DNA of 64,000 nucleotides from Mycolicibacterium chubuense NBB4 (GCF_000266905.1 NC_018022.1:496001-560000); one strand, 5' to 3'. Shown: positions 35,001 to 43,800, counted from the first letter of the stretch. Program-made: numbers and translations. Notes: a model not told the origin generated them from the sequence alone.

Positions 35001-37844
35001 CGCGACGGCGCCCAGGTGTCGGCCACCACCGAAGCCCGCCGCGCAGAAGATCCCGCGGCGCGGCTGCAGGCCGCCGCGGACATGTTCTACGACGCCCTCG
35101 GCGTGGCCGCGGAAAGCCAGCTGGGCGCCGGTGCCCGCGACCGATTGGACGCCATCGCCGACGAGGTGATCCCCCGGCTCAGCGAGCGCGAGGCGTGGCC
35201 GGTACTGCGCCGCAACCTTTCCGTCCTGGCGCTCGGCGGCGCCGATCCCCGCGAGCTGTTGACCGAAGCCTTGGCCAAGGGCAGCGTCGACGACGCCGCC
35301 GACCCGGCCGCGGTCCTCGATCACCGCATCGACCCCGCCGGCACCCACTCCGCGGGCATCGGTGTGCTGCGCTGGCTTCCCGCCATCCCACAGGCACTGG
35401 CCGACGACCCGACCTGGGGTGCCTACCTGGTTCGACGTGAACAGCTGGTCGAAGGCTTGGCCGACCAGATTCGTGAGCGTGCACGGGCGTGGACCAACGG
35501 CACCGCTCCCGCGTGGGCGCGGCCCCTGATCACCGTGAATCCCGCGCTGACCGCCGAGATCGCCGTGTTCCGCGCCGCGGTGGGAGTGGAGGACGCCGAC
35601 ACCCGGCTCACCGGACCCCGGCAGTACCCCGTGCGGACCCGCGCCGTGCAGGCGACCCTGCAGCGCTACGCCGCGGCCGACATCGGGCGGCGCAGTGCCG
35701 ACACGACGCGCTGGAACGAGCTCATCGACGCCATCGACCCGCGTGTGCGCGCGGATGCGTACTGGCCGCAGCTGGCCGCGCAGCTCGCCCAGGCCACTCG
35801 CACCACGCCCGATCTGAGGCAGATCATCACCACCGCCGCCCGTCAGGGGCCGTTGCCCGACGAGCTGCCGGCTGCCGCATTGTGGTGGCGCATCGCCGGT
35901 GCTCTGTCTCCGACCGCCACGCTGGCCACCACGCATTCACGGCTGCGGCCTGCCTGGATCGTCGATGTTGATGCGGTGTTCGGGGCGGAGCTGACCGAGA
36001 CCATCACCTCCGATCCGGCCTGGCCGGGGCTGGTCGCCGCCATCAGCGCTGCAGACCCGCGCAAGTGGACGCCGCGCGATCTCCTGCACGTTGCCGCCGA
36101 GCATCTCGCCGACGCCGCCGACGCCGACCACCCCATTCCCCCCGGCGACTACGCACGGCTGATCACCTACACCGTGGACGCCTTCACCCACCGGCTGCAC
36201 GCGCGTTTCGGCATCGACGACGCGGACCTTCCCGCTCCCGATGAAGCACCGCCGCACCCCGACGACGAGGCGCTCTTCCCGCCCGACCCGGAAAGCCCCT
36301 ACCCCGACGTCGACGAAGTACCGCCCTTCGACGACTACTTCGATACCGCGGCCCCCGACGACTGGCTCGAATATGGGCCAGATGAATTCGAAGGACTGCA
36401 ATTCGAGGACCTCTCAGCAAACCGTCCCGCACCCGAATTGGGTATCACCATGGATTTGGTCAATGAATTGCAGCAGGAATACCGCGACGTCTGCGAAACG
36501 CTGAAAACTCTCAGCGCAGAAATTCGCGCCGGAAACGGTCCGGCCATGCGGGCAGTGGCCGATGACCTTTTGCGGATGCGCCACCAGGTCGACGCCGATC
36601 GACCGTACGCACTGGCCCTGACCGCGGTCATGGAGCAGTGGGCCGACGCCGACGCCACCTACAACGACATGCTGCGCATGGTTGAACACGCCCGTCATCG
36701 GCTCGACCTCCTGCGGGCTGACCCCGATGTCGACGAACTCGACCTCGCCTCAGCCCGTCAAGATGTCGCGTTCTACACCGACCTGCTGCCAGATCAGCCG
36801 CCGGCACTGCAGTTCCAGCAGGCCCTGGCCGACGCGCAGGCCGCGCGCGCGGCGGCCGCGGGCGGCGGCAAGATCGTCACCGAGCACGACATCCAGGCCG
36901 CGCGCGCTGACGCCGAGCGCGAGGATCTGGCAGCCCGTGCGCAGCTGCGCGATCGCCGCGAGCAGCTGCGCCGCGAACTCGGACGCGCTGAGCGCGATGT
37001 CGCTGCCGCTTTCGCTGCCGCCCAAACCGCGACCTCCGAGACGTTGGAGCAGCTGCTGGACTCGGCGCGCGCGGAGGTGGCGCTGCTGCAGGTCGCCGGC
37101 GACGTCGACCTGAGCCGCACGCCGCTGGACATTCCCACGGCAGCCCTGACCGCGCACGAACCCTACATTGCCGACCAACTCAAAGCCTTGGCGGCACAAC
37201 CGTATCGGCTCAGCGTCACCGGCGCCGACGCCACCGACCGAGACACCGCCGCGGCGCTCTACACCCTGCGCAGCACGGCTAACGCCGCTGACCGAAAGGT
37301 GCTCTGGCTCTCGGCCACCGACTCCGCGACAGACGCTGCCCGCGCCGCCGAGCTCGCCGACACCATCACGACAGTCAGTCATGCCCATCACCAAATTGGT
37401 GACGGCCAGTGGGCATTGCCGCCCGGAGCCATCGTGGTCATCGACGACCCCGTGGCCGCCGAGCCCGACCACCTCGTCGACATCGCCCGCCACGCCGCGG
37501 CCGCGGATGCCCGCGTCATCCTGCTCACCCCCCGGACCAGCCGCGGGCCCAGCGAGTCGGCGGTGCAGCTGCTCTCCCAATCCCTGCCCTGGCACACAAC
37601 CCTCACTGTCGTGCCCACCGAGCCCTCAGATCCGCTGCTGGAGCCGGTGCCAGCGGTCGCTCTGGCCGATCGCCTGGGCCGCGCCCACCTCAGCGAACCG
37701 TGGCGTCACGTGCTCACCCAGTACGACGGTGCGGCGCGCGCCGCGCGCGCGGCACACCGCCGCCACCTCGCCTTGGGATGGCGCACACCCGGCCCGGAGG
37801 TCGACGGCCCCGAACACATGCTGGGCGCCGGCATCGACGACTAG
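32004..37844 (+). CDS. traA: TraA/TrwC-type (MobF) relaxase-helicase
   Basis: This 1,946-residue protein nicks the transfer origin and unwinds plasmid DNA during conjugation. The N-terminal relaxase domain has tyrosines in STLADYYSAKGESPGRW and the metal-binding HUH pair in DSRAGDPDLHTHVAISN. A RecD-like helicase follows, with Walker A APAGTGKTTAM near residue 615, Walker B DTLIVVDEAGK, and the C-terminal motifs TIDSAQGLTAGG and YVAMTRATDENHLYL. The last 900 residues are helical and acidic. ATG at 32004 (MTLHKLTAGDGYLYL) is the family-typical start; ATG 31998 is also possible. Its stop shares CTAG with the convergent ligase fragment. Confidence 0.93.
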   Translation: MTLHKLTAGDGYLYLVRQVAAADSTERGRSTLADYYSAKGESPGRWMGRGLAALSDTGRCEVSPQARQELWTVEEGSSVSESQMRNLYGVGLHPNADAISTYTNGRGAGPERAAGRLGRKFRVVDGEPEFARRLAVAFRDHNAETGAHWNAAIDPEIRAQIRTRVALELFAEEYGRPPSDDRELSGFIARNTRARTTAVAGYDLTFSPVKSVSALWAIAPLPVSEQIEAAHDAAVADVLEWLQDQATFTRTGAGGIAQVDTEGLIAAAFTHRDSRAGDPDLHTHVAISNKVSYLDANGVRRWLALDGQPLHRVTVAASELYNTRLEAHMIERLGVAFVEQSRGRGKRPVREVAGMSPELMARWSSRRAAIEARTAELAKAFQAAHGREPTNTEIIALAQQATLESREAKHEPRSLAEQRHVWRTQAVEALGRDGVHTMLAGVLAGPNRTRTAPVVDREWIMSRAGELIATVAESRSTWQPHHVRAEALRIARTHGLGHDVALVERITEAALGDGFSVPHARVADAELDEPVALRRRDGASVYSRHGVQLYTSRETLAAERRILDAVQRCDGRAATAADVELALADSAARGRTLNPGQTALVSEMATSGRRVALALAPAGTGKTTAMAALAHAWRSSGGHVIGLAPTADAAIVLGEDLGATTDTLDKYVFSADPDKAAAFGVPDWFDEVGPDTLIVVDEAGKAATAGLDAMITDALRKGASVRLVGDDGQLSSISAGGVLRDIAEATDALTLSEVVRFKSPAEAAAGLALHDADPAGIGFYIDHHRVHVGTDETAADMAYQAWRADLAAGADSILLAPTNDVINALNARARDDRLAADPEAARAATVVLADQLHASVGDTIRTRKNARWIRIGRNDFVRNGYRYTITEVLADGGVKARHLRSGRIVTLPADYIAEHVTLGYAATIDSAQGLTAGGRDTKGTCHIVGSDTLTRQHLYVAMTRATDENHLYLSTAEGDPHRLLSPKATHPDTAVDVLTRTLARDGAQVSATTEARRAEDPAARLQAAADMFYDALGVAAESQLGAGARDRLDAIADEVIPRLSEREAWPVLRRNLSVLALGGADPRELLTEALAKGSVDDAADPAAVLDHRIDPAGTHSAGIGVLRWLPAIPQALADDPTWGAYLVRREQLVEGLADQIRERARAWTNGTAPAWARPLITVNPALTAEIAVFRAAVGVEDADTRLTGPRQYPVRTRAVQATLQRYAAADIGRRSADTTRWNELIDAIDPRVRADAYWPQLAAQLAQATRTTPDLRQIITTAARQGPLPDELPAAALWWRIAGALSPTATLATTHSRLRPAWIVDVDAVFGAELTETITSDPAWPGLVAAISAADPRKWTPRDLLHVAAEHLADAADADHPIPPGDYARLITYTVDAFTHRLHARFGIDDADLPAPDEAPPHPDDEALFPPDPESPYPDVDEVPPFDDYFDTAAPDDWLEYGPDEFEGLQFEDLSANRPAPELGITMDLVNELQQEYRDVCETLKTLSAEIRAGNGPAMRAVADDLLRMRHQVDADRPYALALTAVMEQWADADATYNDMLRMVEHARHRLDLLRADPDVDELDLASARQDVAFYTDLLPDQPPALQFQQALADAQAARAAAAGGGKIVTEHDIQAARADAEREDLAARAQLRDRREQLRRELGRAERDVAAAFAAAQTATSETLEQLLDSARAEVALLQVAGDVDLSRTPLDIPTAALTAHEPYIADQLKALAAQPYRLSVTGADATDRDTAAALYTLRSTANAADRKVLWLSATDSATDAARAAELADTITTVSHAHHQIGDGQWALPPGAIVVIDDPVAAEPDHLVDIARHAAAADARVILLTPRTSRGPSESAVQLLSQSLPWHTTLTVVPTEPSDPLLEPVPAVALADRLGRAHLSEPWRHVLTQYDGAARAARAAHRRHLALGWRTPGPEVDGPEHMLGAGIDD

Positions 37845-38458
37845 ATCACTGTGGGCAATCGGGTCGCACGAACGTCGACCTGCTCACGCAGACCTTTCCA
37901 GCTGGCGTGCCGCAGGCCTCGCCCCGGCGACCACTCGCGAAACGCGACCTCTCCCACGTACCGGGGCTCCACCCACCGCCATCCTTGGTCATCACCAGGC
38001 GGATTGACCACCGGGGGCGCGTCGAGCACCAGCGGGTGCAGGACCTCGAACAGGTGCCGGCGCATCACCGCGCTGAACCCCGTGCCGACCTGCCCGGCCA
38101 GCTCCAGTCCACCGTCGTCGCGGTACCCCGCGACCAGCAGCGCCCCCACCCGTCCCGGCGGACCTGTGAACGCGACCACGGCAAGCTCGGCGCTCCGGCG
38201 CACAGGGCTTTTCACCCACCACGGCGAGCGGCCCTCCCGGTACGGGGAGTCCACCCGTTTGGACACGATGCCCTCAATGTGGTGCTGAGCTGCTACCTCC
38301 AGCATGTCTGCGGCCGGGACGCCGAAGAACGCCTTAGGTACGGTGACCGCTCCGGTGTCCTCGACGACGAGCGACTCCAGGACCTCGCGGCGCTTGACGT
38401 ACGGCTCATCGGTGAGATCGCGGCCGTCGACCGCGAGAACGTCAAAGGCCATGAGATG
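37841..38458 (-). pseudogene. ATP-dependent DNA ligase fragment (LigC/LigD type), N-terminus lost
   Basis: The frame reads LMAFDVLAVDGRDL, then EGIVSKRVDSPYREG and WWVKSPV, which are motifs IIIa to V of ATP-dependent DNA ligases, followed by an OB-fold (LVAGYRDDGGLELAGQVGTG). The N-terminal part with the lysine-nucleotide motif I (KxDG) is missing. The upstream sequence switches abruptly to alcohol-dehydrogenase coding around 38456-38464. It cannot form a working ligase. It looks like the right border of the inserted island. Confidence 0.8.
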
Positions 38459-38838
38459 CCGTTACTGTGGAACCGGTAACTGCCGTCGGGCATGCACCCT
38501 TCGAGGATGGTGGCGCCCATATCGCAGAGGTTGGAGCGTCCGGTGGCGCAGTACCGACAGGTTCCGCAGTTCGGGATGAAGCTGCAAACAACGTGATCGC
38601 CTGGTTTGACCTTGGTGACCCCAGGTCCGACGTCCTCGATGATGCCTGACCCCTCGTGCCCCCCGACGATTGGATAGCGCGGCGGTAGGTCCCCGTCGGT
38701 CAAGTGCAGGTCCGAATGGCACAACCCCGCGGCGGTGTACTTGATCAGCACTTCACCAACCCCGGGACCGTCGAGGTCGAGTTCCATGATCTCGAACGGT
38801 TTCCCCGGCTCCAGCAACACTGCTGCGGTGGTCTTCAC
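38456..38838 (-). pseudogene. NDMA/mycofactocin-dependent zinc alcohol dehydrogenase, 3' truncated
   Basis: A GTG at 38838, with AAGGAGT before it, starts a frame matching the zinc-type NDMA-dependent alcohol dehydrogenase family: GLCHSDLHL with the catalytic-zinc Cys/His, GGHEGSGIIEDVG, and the structural zinc cluster NCGTCRYCATGRSNLC. The match ends after SYRFHSNG, at about residue 125 of roughly 370, where ligase sequence takes over. The Rossmann domain is lost. It was the last gene of the monooxygenase operon, suited to oxidise the alcohol product using mycofactocin. Confidence 0.85.
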
Positions 38839-38984
38839 TTCATACTCCTTATCGGTAAAGAGCTGTTCAGGCGGGCGATGTCGACGGAATCGATCTGCGT
38901 TTGTAGCTCTGCGGCGGAGGCGGACGTGCCAGGTTCACGGCCCCAGCCTGCGAACGCGGCACGATCGCCGCGGGTGTCACTCAC
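38835..38984 (-). CDS. 49-aa protein embedded in the monooxygenase operon
   Basis: A GTG at 38984 overlaps the reductase stop as GTGA. The frame runs 49 codons and its own stop overlaps the alcohol dehydrogenase start as GTGA. The peptide (MSDTRGDRAAFAGWGREPGT, then SAAELQTQIDSVDIARLNSS) has no recognisable domain. Overlaps at both ends suggest a real, translationally coupled gene linking the reductase and dehydrogenase. Function unknown. Confidence 0.6.
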   Translation of the reverse strand: MSDTRGDRAAFAGWGREPGTSASAAELQTQIDSVDIARLNSSLPIRSMK

Positions 38985-40012
38985 GCGGACACCGAGGCCG
39001 ACTCGACGGCCGGATAGAACTTGTCGGCGTGAATACGTGCCTCCGGTAGGCCCTTGGCTTCAAGGAGACGCCCGACGGCGTCACACATCTCTGGCGCGCC
39101 GCACAGGTAGGCGTCATAGACAGAGGCATCCCGTATGTCTTCGGCAATGGCTCTGGTGACACGCCCTGCGCGGCCATTTGGCGGCACCGTGTCAGGGGTG
39201 CCTTGCGACAGGCACGGGATGAACTGGAAATCCGTCAACCGAGTCGAGAGTTCGGCGAGCTGGTCGAGGTACACCAGGTCACTGTTGGTGCGGGCTCCGT
39301 AATAGAAGCGGATCGGCACGTCGCTGTCCTGCTCGGCTGCGTCGGATAGAATTGACAACAGCGGCGCGATCCCGGAGCCGATCCCGACCGCGATCACTGG
39401 GCGAGCTGTCTCGCGCAGGAACATGGTGCCAAACGGTGCCTCCAGGTTCAGATGAGATCCCGGCTCCAGGCGGTCGAGCACTGTAGTGAACGCCCCGTTC
39501 TGCACGCGTTTGATGCAGAACGTCAGTTCGTTACCCGCACTCGGTGGGCTCAGCAGCGAGTACGACCGGCGTTCCCCGGTGTCGAGAGTGAATTCTGCGT
39601 ACTGGCCGGCTCGAAAGCTCAGCGGTTCGTCCAAGCTCACTCGCAACTCGACCAGGTTCGTTGTCCGGGAAACGACCTCCAGCACCGTGGCCCTGCGAGG
39701 GCTGGGGGGTGTCATCGGGGGAAGTGTCTCGGCGCCGTCGTGCTGATGGATCTCGATCTCCAAATCACTCTTAGCGAAGGTGCAGCACAGCAGGATCGCC
39801 CCGTCCTCACGTTCGTTCCTCGGGATCGCGTAGACCGATGCGGCCGAGTCGTCGACGTCGCCGTCGATCAGCCAGTGCTTGCACGACGAGCAATTCCCGT
39901 GCCGACATCCGTATTGCAGGTTGATGCCGTGGTGCAGGGCGGCGGTGAGGATGTCTTCGTTCTCACCCACGAAGAACTCCTCTCCCGTGGGTGCCAGGGT
40001 GACGCGTGCCAT
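38981..40012 (-). CDS. Soluble di-iron monooxygenase reductase component
   Basis: This 343-residue reductase has a plant-type 2Fe-2S domain (YGCRHGNCSSCKHWL with the last Cys in LLCCTF). An FAD-binding domain follows (RSYSLLSPP) and an NAD domain (VGIGSGIAPLLSILS, YLCGAPEMCDAVG). It passes NADH electrons to the di-iron hydroxylase. Here it is the fourth gene of the unit; in the MimABCD/PrmABCD propane monooxygenases the reductase is second. It lies 11 bp after the coupling-protein stop. Confidence 0.93.
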   Translation of the reverse strand: MARVTLAPTGEEFFVGENEDILTAALHHGINLQYGCRHGNCSSCKHWLIDGDVDDSAASVYAIPRNEREDGAILLCCTFAKSDLEIEIHQHDGAETLPPMTPPSPRRATVLEVVSRTTNLVELRVSLDEPLSFRAGQYAEFTLDTGERRSYSLLSPPSAGNELTFCIKRVQNGAFTTVLDRLEPGSHLNLEAPFGTMFLRETARPVIAVGIGSGIAPLLSILSDAAEQDSDVPIRFYYGARTNSDLVYLDQLAELSTRLTDFQFIPCLSQGTPDTVPPNGRAGRVTRAIAEDIRDASVYDAYLCGAPEMCDAVGRLLEAKGLPEARIHADKFYPAVESASVSA

Positions 40013-40023
40013 CAGTGATCCGA

Positions 40024-40341
40024 TCAGGTCTTTGCCGGTTCGAGTTGCGACATGTCGGCAGTGACCACGAACGCGTCGTCCTCGACATGCGCCCGCCCGT
40101 AGTAACTAGACATGCACACCAAGAACCGTGACATCGTTAGCGGTTTCCCGAGGTATTCCTCTACCTCAGCCAGCGGTATGCGGATCGTTCCCTCGGTCTC
40201 GAGCAGGAAGAACGTGCCTCGATCCTGCACTCGAATCTGGGGGCATTCCTCGCTCACGTAATGCACGGTCGCCTGGGCCTCTTCGCTTTTCATCAGGACG
40301 AGTCCGATCGTTCGCCGTCCATGAGAGGGGGTTCCGCTCAC
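40024..40341 (-). CDS. Monooxygenase coupling (effector) protein, MmoB/DmpM family
   Basis: This 105-residue cofactor-free protein matches the MmoB/DmpM family, with YVSEECPQIRVQDRGTFFLL and EVEEYLGKPLTMSRFLVCMS. It binds the hydroxylase and tunes oxygen activation. The GTG at 40341 overlaps the small-subunit stop (GTGA), fixing the start and implying coupling. A longer in-frame reading inside the small subunit is not credible. Confidence 0.9.
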   Translation of the reverse strand: MSGTPSHGRRTIGLVLMKSEEAQATVHYVSEECPQIRVQDRGTFFLLETEGTIRIPLAEVEEYLGKPLTMSRFLVCMSSYYGRAHVEDDAFVVTADMSQLEPAKT

Positions 40342-41429
40342 AATGTCACCGCCGTGGGAACCCGCAGGCCGGCCTTTTCGAGGATGTCTGCGGTGTTGTC
40401 GACGACATGCTGTCGGGCGCGTTCGCCGAGCCCTGATCCTGCGGGTGCGGCGTCGAAGACCGGCAGGAACGCGTCGACGGCCGCGAGCGCGTCCGTATAC
40501 CAAGAGTCGACCCAACGTTGCATCAGCGTGTGGTTGTGCGCGGTCGGCACCGGCCGACCCGCGAGGTCGGTATCGGCGGTGAGCATCTTGACTAAAGCTT
40601 GGGTCGCGGCGCGGTTGCGACGCCGGTCCGCCTCCGCGGTCATCTCGATCACTGGGATGACCACGTCACCGTGCAGCGGAGCTAGACGACGAAAGAACTC
40701 GCTGCCCAGGAGGGCGGTGCATAACGGCTCGACCACCAGGTTCGTCATCAAGACCATTTCACCCCAGTCGCGCAGCGAGAGGAGCCGCTCGACTAGCCTA
40801 CGGGCGCCCTGACACGCCGGATCACGAAGCCAGGCCTCGGCGCCGGCTCCTTCGGTATAGCCGGGTGCCTGCTCGTGCAGATCGAGGCTGTACAGCGCAA
40901 TGTCCTGTTGGTGGCGTAGCCGATCCATGCCACTAAAGGTGTAGGCCATCGACAGGGTGTCCGACAGCGCTTCCCGGGTCACGAATGCGTGCGCCTTGAA
41001 CATTCCCCACTGAAACGACGCGAACGCTTCGTAGTAGCGCGACACAAGATCGAGCCACGCTGGCGCGATGTCGCCGAACGCGCCGTTGGCCTTCGCCGAG
41101 GTGATCGCCCCCTCGATGGACCGCTCCTGCTGGGCTTGAAGCTTTATGTAAGGACGCTGCCAGAGCCCTGACGGATCGCGGTACTCGAACCAGTTCGGAT
41201 GGACCAGTGCGGTGGTCCGGGCATCTTGGCAGCCCAGACCGTCGGGCCTCAGCAGATACCAGCCACCAGAATCGAACTGGTCGAGGTCCGGTTGGGCGTG
41301 GCAGATGACCGCCTCATACTCGGAGAGTCGGCGCTTTTGCGGCCGGATGTATGTCAGGTCCCGGGGCGAGTAGAAACCCTCGCCCACCTGCTCGGCCGCC
41401 ACGCCCTCGGAAATCAGTTCGGCACTCAT
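40338..41429 (-). CDS. Di-iron monooxygenase hydroxylase small (beta) subunit
   Basis: This 363-residue protein matches the beta subunit of methane/phenol/alkene hydroxylases (Ferritin-like fold without the catalytic iron site). Visible stretches include YTFSGMDRLRHQQDIALYSL and LRDWGEMVLMTNLVVEPLCT. The ATG at 41429 overlaps the large-subunit stop as TGATG. It forms the heterodimeric core with the subunit encoded upstream. Confidence 0.93.
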   Translation of the reverse strand: MSAELISEGVAAEQVGEGFYSPRDLTYIRPQKRRLSEYEAVICHAQPDLDQFDSGGWYLLRPDGLGCQDARTTALVHPNWFEYRDPSGLWQRPYIKLQAQQERSIEGAITSAKANGAFGDIAPAWLDLVSRYYEAFASFQWGMFKAHAFVTREALSDTLSMAYTFSGMDRLRHQQDIALYSLDLHEQAPGYTEGAGAEAWLRDPACQGARRLVERLLSLRDWGEMVLMTNLVVEPLCTALLGSEFFRRLAPLHGDVVIPVIEMTAEADRRRNRAATQALVKMLTADTDLAGRPVPTAHNHTLMQRWVDSWYTDALAAVDAFLPVFDAAPAGSGLGERARQHVVDNTADILEKAGLRVPTAVTL

Positions 41430-42967
41430 CAGATGTCCGTGAATGCGTCGGCGGGCATCGCCCTGAGCGGATCCTGGATGACGATTCCGGTGCGCCGGAT
41501 ATCGTCGATGGTCCACAACCAGCGTTCCTCGGTGTGCACGTGCGGCTGACCCATCAGGGTCCGACCGTCGGCGCGCAGCAGGCCGTTGTCCTCGATGTAG
41601 CGGGCCAGCTCGATCCCGTCGTTGACCTCCCACCACGTCATGCCGGTGTGGCGGTGGGGGGCCTGCCGGAAGATGTGCTGGCAGGCCTCCGAGCAGAACG
41701 CATGCCGTTGGCCGGCCGCGTCGATCGACAACCGGACCTCGTTGATGTCCGGGCGCGGGAATACGCAGGGCATCTGACAGGTCCGGCAGATCGGCGGCAT
41801 CGTGGGGAACAGTTCCAAGGCGAGGTGGCCCTTGCGGGGGTCACCCATTTCGCGGTACGCGGTCCAGAACGGGCCGAAATGCTGTTCCCAGCCGGGGTAT
41901 TTTTCCTCAAGGTAGGCGAAGTCTTCGTCGGTCATGTAGTCCGATCGCCACGCGTGCACTGGCCACAGCGCCGCAGACACCATCGCCGCGGAATGCCCGC
42001 CCCATTCCACGTGCCGCTTCGCGTCGTGGATCCAGCGCGGCACCTTCAGACCGAACGGTTCTAACCGCTCGATGTAGCTACCCGCCCAGTCGTCCCAAAT
42101 CCATTGATCCCAATACTCTTTGTAGGACTTGAGGCGAACCTTCGAAAAATAGTCGTAGACCGCCCCTTGGAAGTTGTCCAGGAAGCTGTGCTGGCGCCAG
42201 AACGCGGTGTCGAAGTCCTCCTGGAGCATCGGCAAGTTCTCCGGCTCACTCAAGACCGCGGCGAGCGTCGAGTAGCCGTTAGCCATGTGCCGCGCTTCAT
42301 CGGACTGGACTGACAGGAACACCGACGGGGTTGCCTGGTCCCCGTTCGCGGCCGCGACCTCAGTCACCGCCACGAACAGCGGATTGGTATACGCCGTCTC
42401 GGCGACAACCTGCAGATTCAGGGCATTGGTGATCGGATCGTCGTTCATGAACGCTTCGAACACTGCCCGACCCGGTCGCCCGATCGGGTCGGACGCGCGC
42501 GTCTGGAACCCGGAGTTGAACCCAGCTGGGTCCGGAGCATGCTTGGCGAAGTAGCGCATCAAATACGCCTCTTGATTGGTGTGACGTACTTCGTCGATCA
42601 TCTGCGCGAGATAGCCCTGGCGCAGCTCCGGATTCTCCACCGTATCGACCAGCATCGCGGTGCACTTCATTGCGGCGTACTCGCCGAAGTCGACCAACGC
42701 CAACACTGGCTTCATGATCTCCATGAAACGTGGCTCGGCCTGCGCGGAGTTGTTCATCCGGCTCAACGCGTCCTCGAGCGCACCGTATTGGCGGTCGTCC
42801 TTTTCTTCCTCCATCCCGACGTACTCGCGTACGAGGGTACGGAATGGGTCCTTGGTCTTTGGCGGGATCTTGTACTTGGTTGGATATAACGCGTCGCGCC
42901 GGAAGTAGCTCGGCTCCCAATCGAACGACTTGATCTTTTCGTGCTGCGTCGTGATCGATGCGGTCAT
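41429..42967 (-). CDS. Di-iron monooxygenase hydroxylase large (alpha) subunit
   Basis: This 512-residue catalytic subunit carries both di-iron ExxH motifs, in QMIDEVRHTNQ and VQSDEARHMANG, with the partner glutamates in FGEYAAMK and VAETAYTNP. It also has the family YHS-like Cys-rich stretch (CRTCQMPCVF, CSEACQHIF). It most resembles actinobacterial propane monooxygenases (MimA/PrmA and relatives) and should hydroxylate short alkanes or oxidise alkenes and ketones. Gene order large-small-coupling-reductase differs from group 5 enzymes and points to a group-6-like enzyme (inference). No chaperonin gene follows. ATG at 42967 with GGGAG. Confidence 0.93.
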   Translation of the reverse strand: MTASITTQHEKIKSFDWEPSYFRRDALYPTKYKIPPKTKDPFRTLVREYVGMEEEKDDRQYGALEDALSRMNNSAQAEPRFMEIMKPVLALVDFGEYAAMKCTAMLVDTVENPELRQGYLAQMIDEVRHTNQEAYLMRYFAKHAPDPAGFNSGFQTRASDPIGRPGRAVFEAFMNDDPITNALNLQVVAETAYTNPLFVAVTEVAAANGDQATPSVFLSVQSDEARHMANGYSTLAAVLSEPENLPMLQEDFDTAFWRQHSFLDNFQGAVYDYFSKVRLKSYKEYWDQWIWDDWAGSYIERLEPFGLKVPRWIHDAKRHVEWGGHSAAMVSAALWPVHAWRSDYMTDEDFAYLEEKYPGWEQHFGPFWTAYREMGDPRKGHLALELFPTMPPICRTCQMPCVFPRPDINEVRLSIDAAGQRHAFCSEACQHIFRQAPHRHTGMTWWEVNDGIELARYIEDNGLLRADGRTLMGQPHVHTEERWLWTIDDIRRTGIVIQDPLRAMPADAFTDI

Positions 42968-43209
42968 CAACTAGCTCCCGATTGATTCGCGACGGTGCCG
43001 ACCACCGCCGCATTGAGATCATCGTCACACGCGCGGATGCCGTCGACTACCTCCGATCGGAGGTCTGCGGCGGTGCGACTGACCGCCGTGGTGAATGCAG
43101 GGACTACTGTAGAACTATGCCTCTTCACCGGCGAGGTTGTAGCGACTCAGCCGCGAATTCTGCCGCCATCGCGGCGCCATCTGCTGTGGCTTGTGCGGGT
43201 GGCGGGCAT
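42968..43209. promoter_or_regulatory. Divergent control region between monooxygenase operon and response regulator
   Basis: The gap holds CGATTGATTCG at 42979-42989, just ahead of the monooxygenase ribosome binding site. The identical 11-mer lies at 49439-49449, just ahead of mftM's ribosome binding site. The regulator gene on the other side makes this a likely autoregulated promoter region. Confidence 0.5.
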
Positions 43210-43800
43210 GTGCGGGTGATGGTGGTCGATGATCATCCGATTGTCCATCTGGGCGTGGAACGTCTGGTTGAGGGTGCGACGGGCGTCCAAATGTGCCGGG
43301 GTGCGCGGACCGCAACCGACGGTGTCGCAGCGGCTACTGCGGAATGCCCAGATGTCGTTTTGCTAGATCTGCATCTTCCGGACATGGCTCTGCCGGACGC
43401 CGCCGCCGCACTTCGCGGGGCGTGCCCCGGGGTGAAGCTGGTGCTGTTCACCGGCGACAGCAAACGGTCGGTCGGCCAGATCGCTGGACTGGTCGGGGTG
43501 GACGCGGTGGTACACAAGGACAACGCCTGCGCGGTGCTCATCACAGCGATCACCGAAGTCGCCGCGGGGCGACGCTACTGCGATCCCGTCATCAGCTCCG
43601 GGGATCCGCTGGCGCTGTCGCGACGCGAGTATCAGGTGTTGGAGCGGTTGGCCATGGGAGAGAGCAACAGCGAAATTGCTCAGCAGCTACGCCTAGCGCC
43701 GAACACCGTGAAGTCTTACGTTCAATCGCTATTGGCCCACCTTGACGCCCGCAACCGGTTGGACGCGGTGGTCAAGGCTCAACAGGCCGGAATGCTCTAG
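43210..43800 (+). CDS. NarL/LuxR-type response regulator
   Basis: This protein of about 196 residues has a receiver domain (VRVMVVDDHPIVHLGVERLV, phospho-Asp in VVLLDLHLPD, Lys in DAVVHKDN) and a C-terminal LuxR helix-turn-helix (LSRREYQVLERLAMGESNSE, then LAPNTVKSYVQSLL). GTG at 43210 gives the usual distance to the receiver; ATG at 43117 is an alternative. It diverges from the di-iron monooxygenase operon and converges, with 29-bp overlap, on a histidine kinase that is probably its partner. Confidence 0.85.
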   Translation: MRVMVVDDHPIVHLGVERLVEGATGVQMCRGARTATDGVAAATAECPDVVLLDLHLPDMALPDAAAALRGACPGVKLVLFTGDSKRSVGQIAGLVGVDAVVHKDNACAVLITAITEVAAGRRYCDPVISSGDPLALSRREYQVLERLAMGESNSEIAQQLRLAPNTVKSYVQSLLAHLDARNRLDAVVKAQQAGML

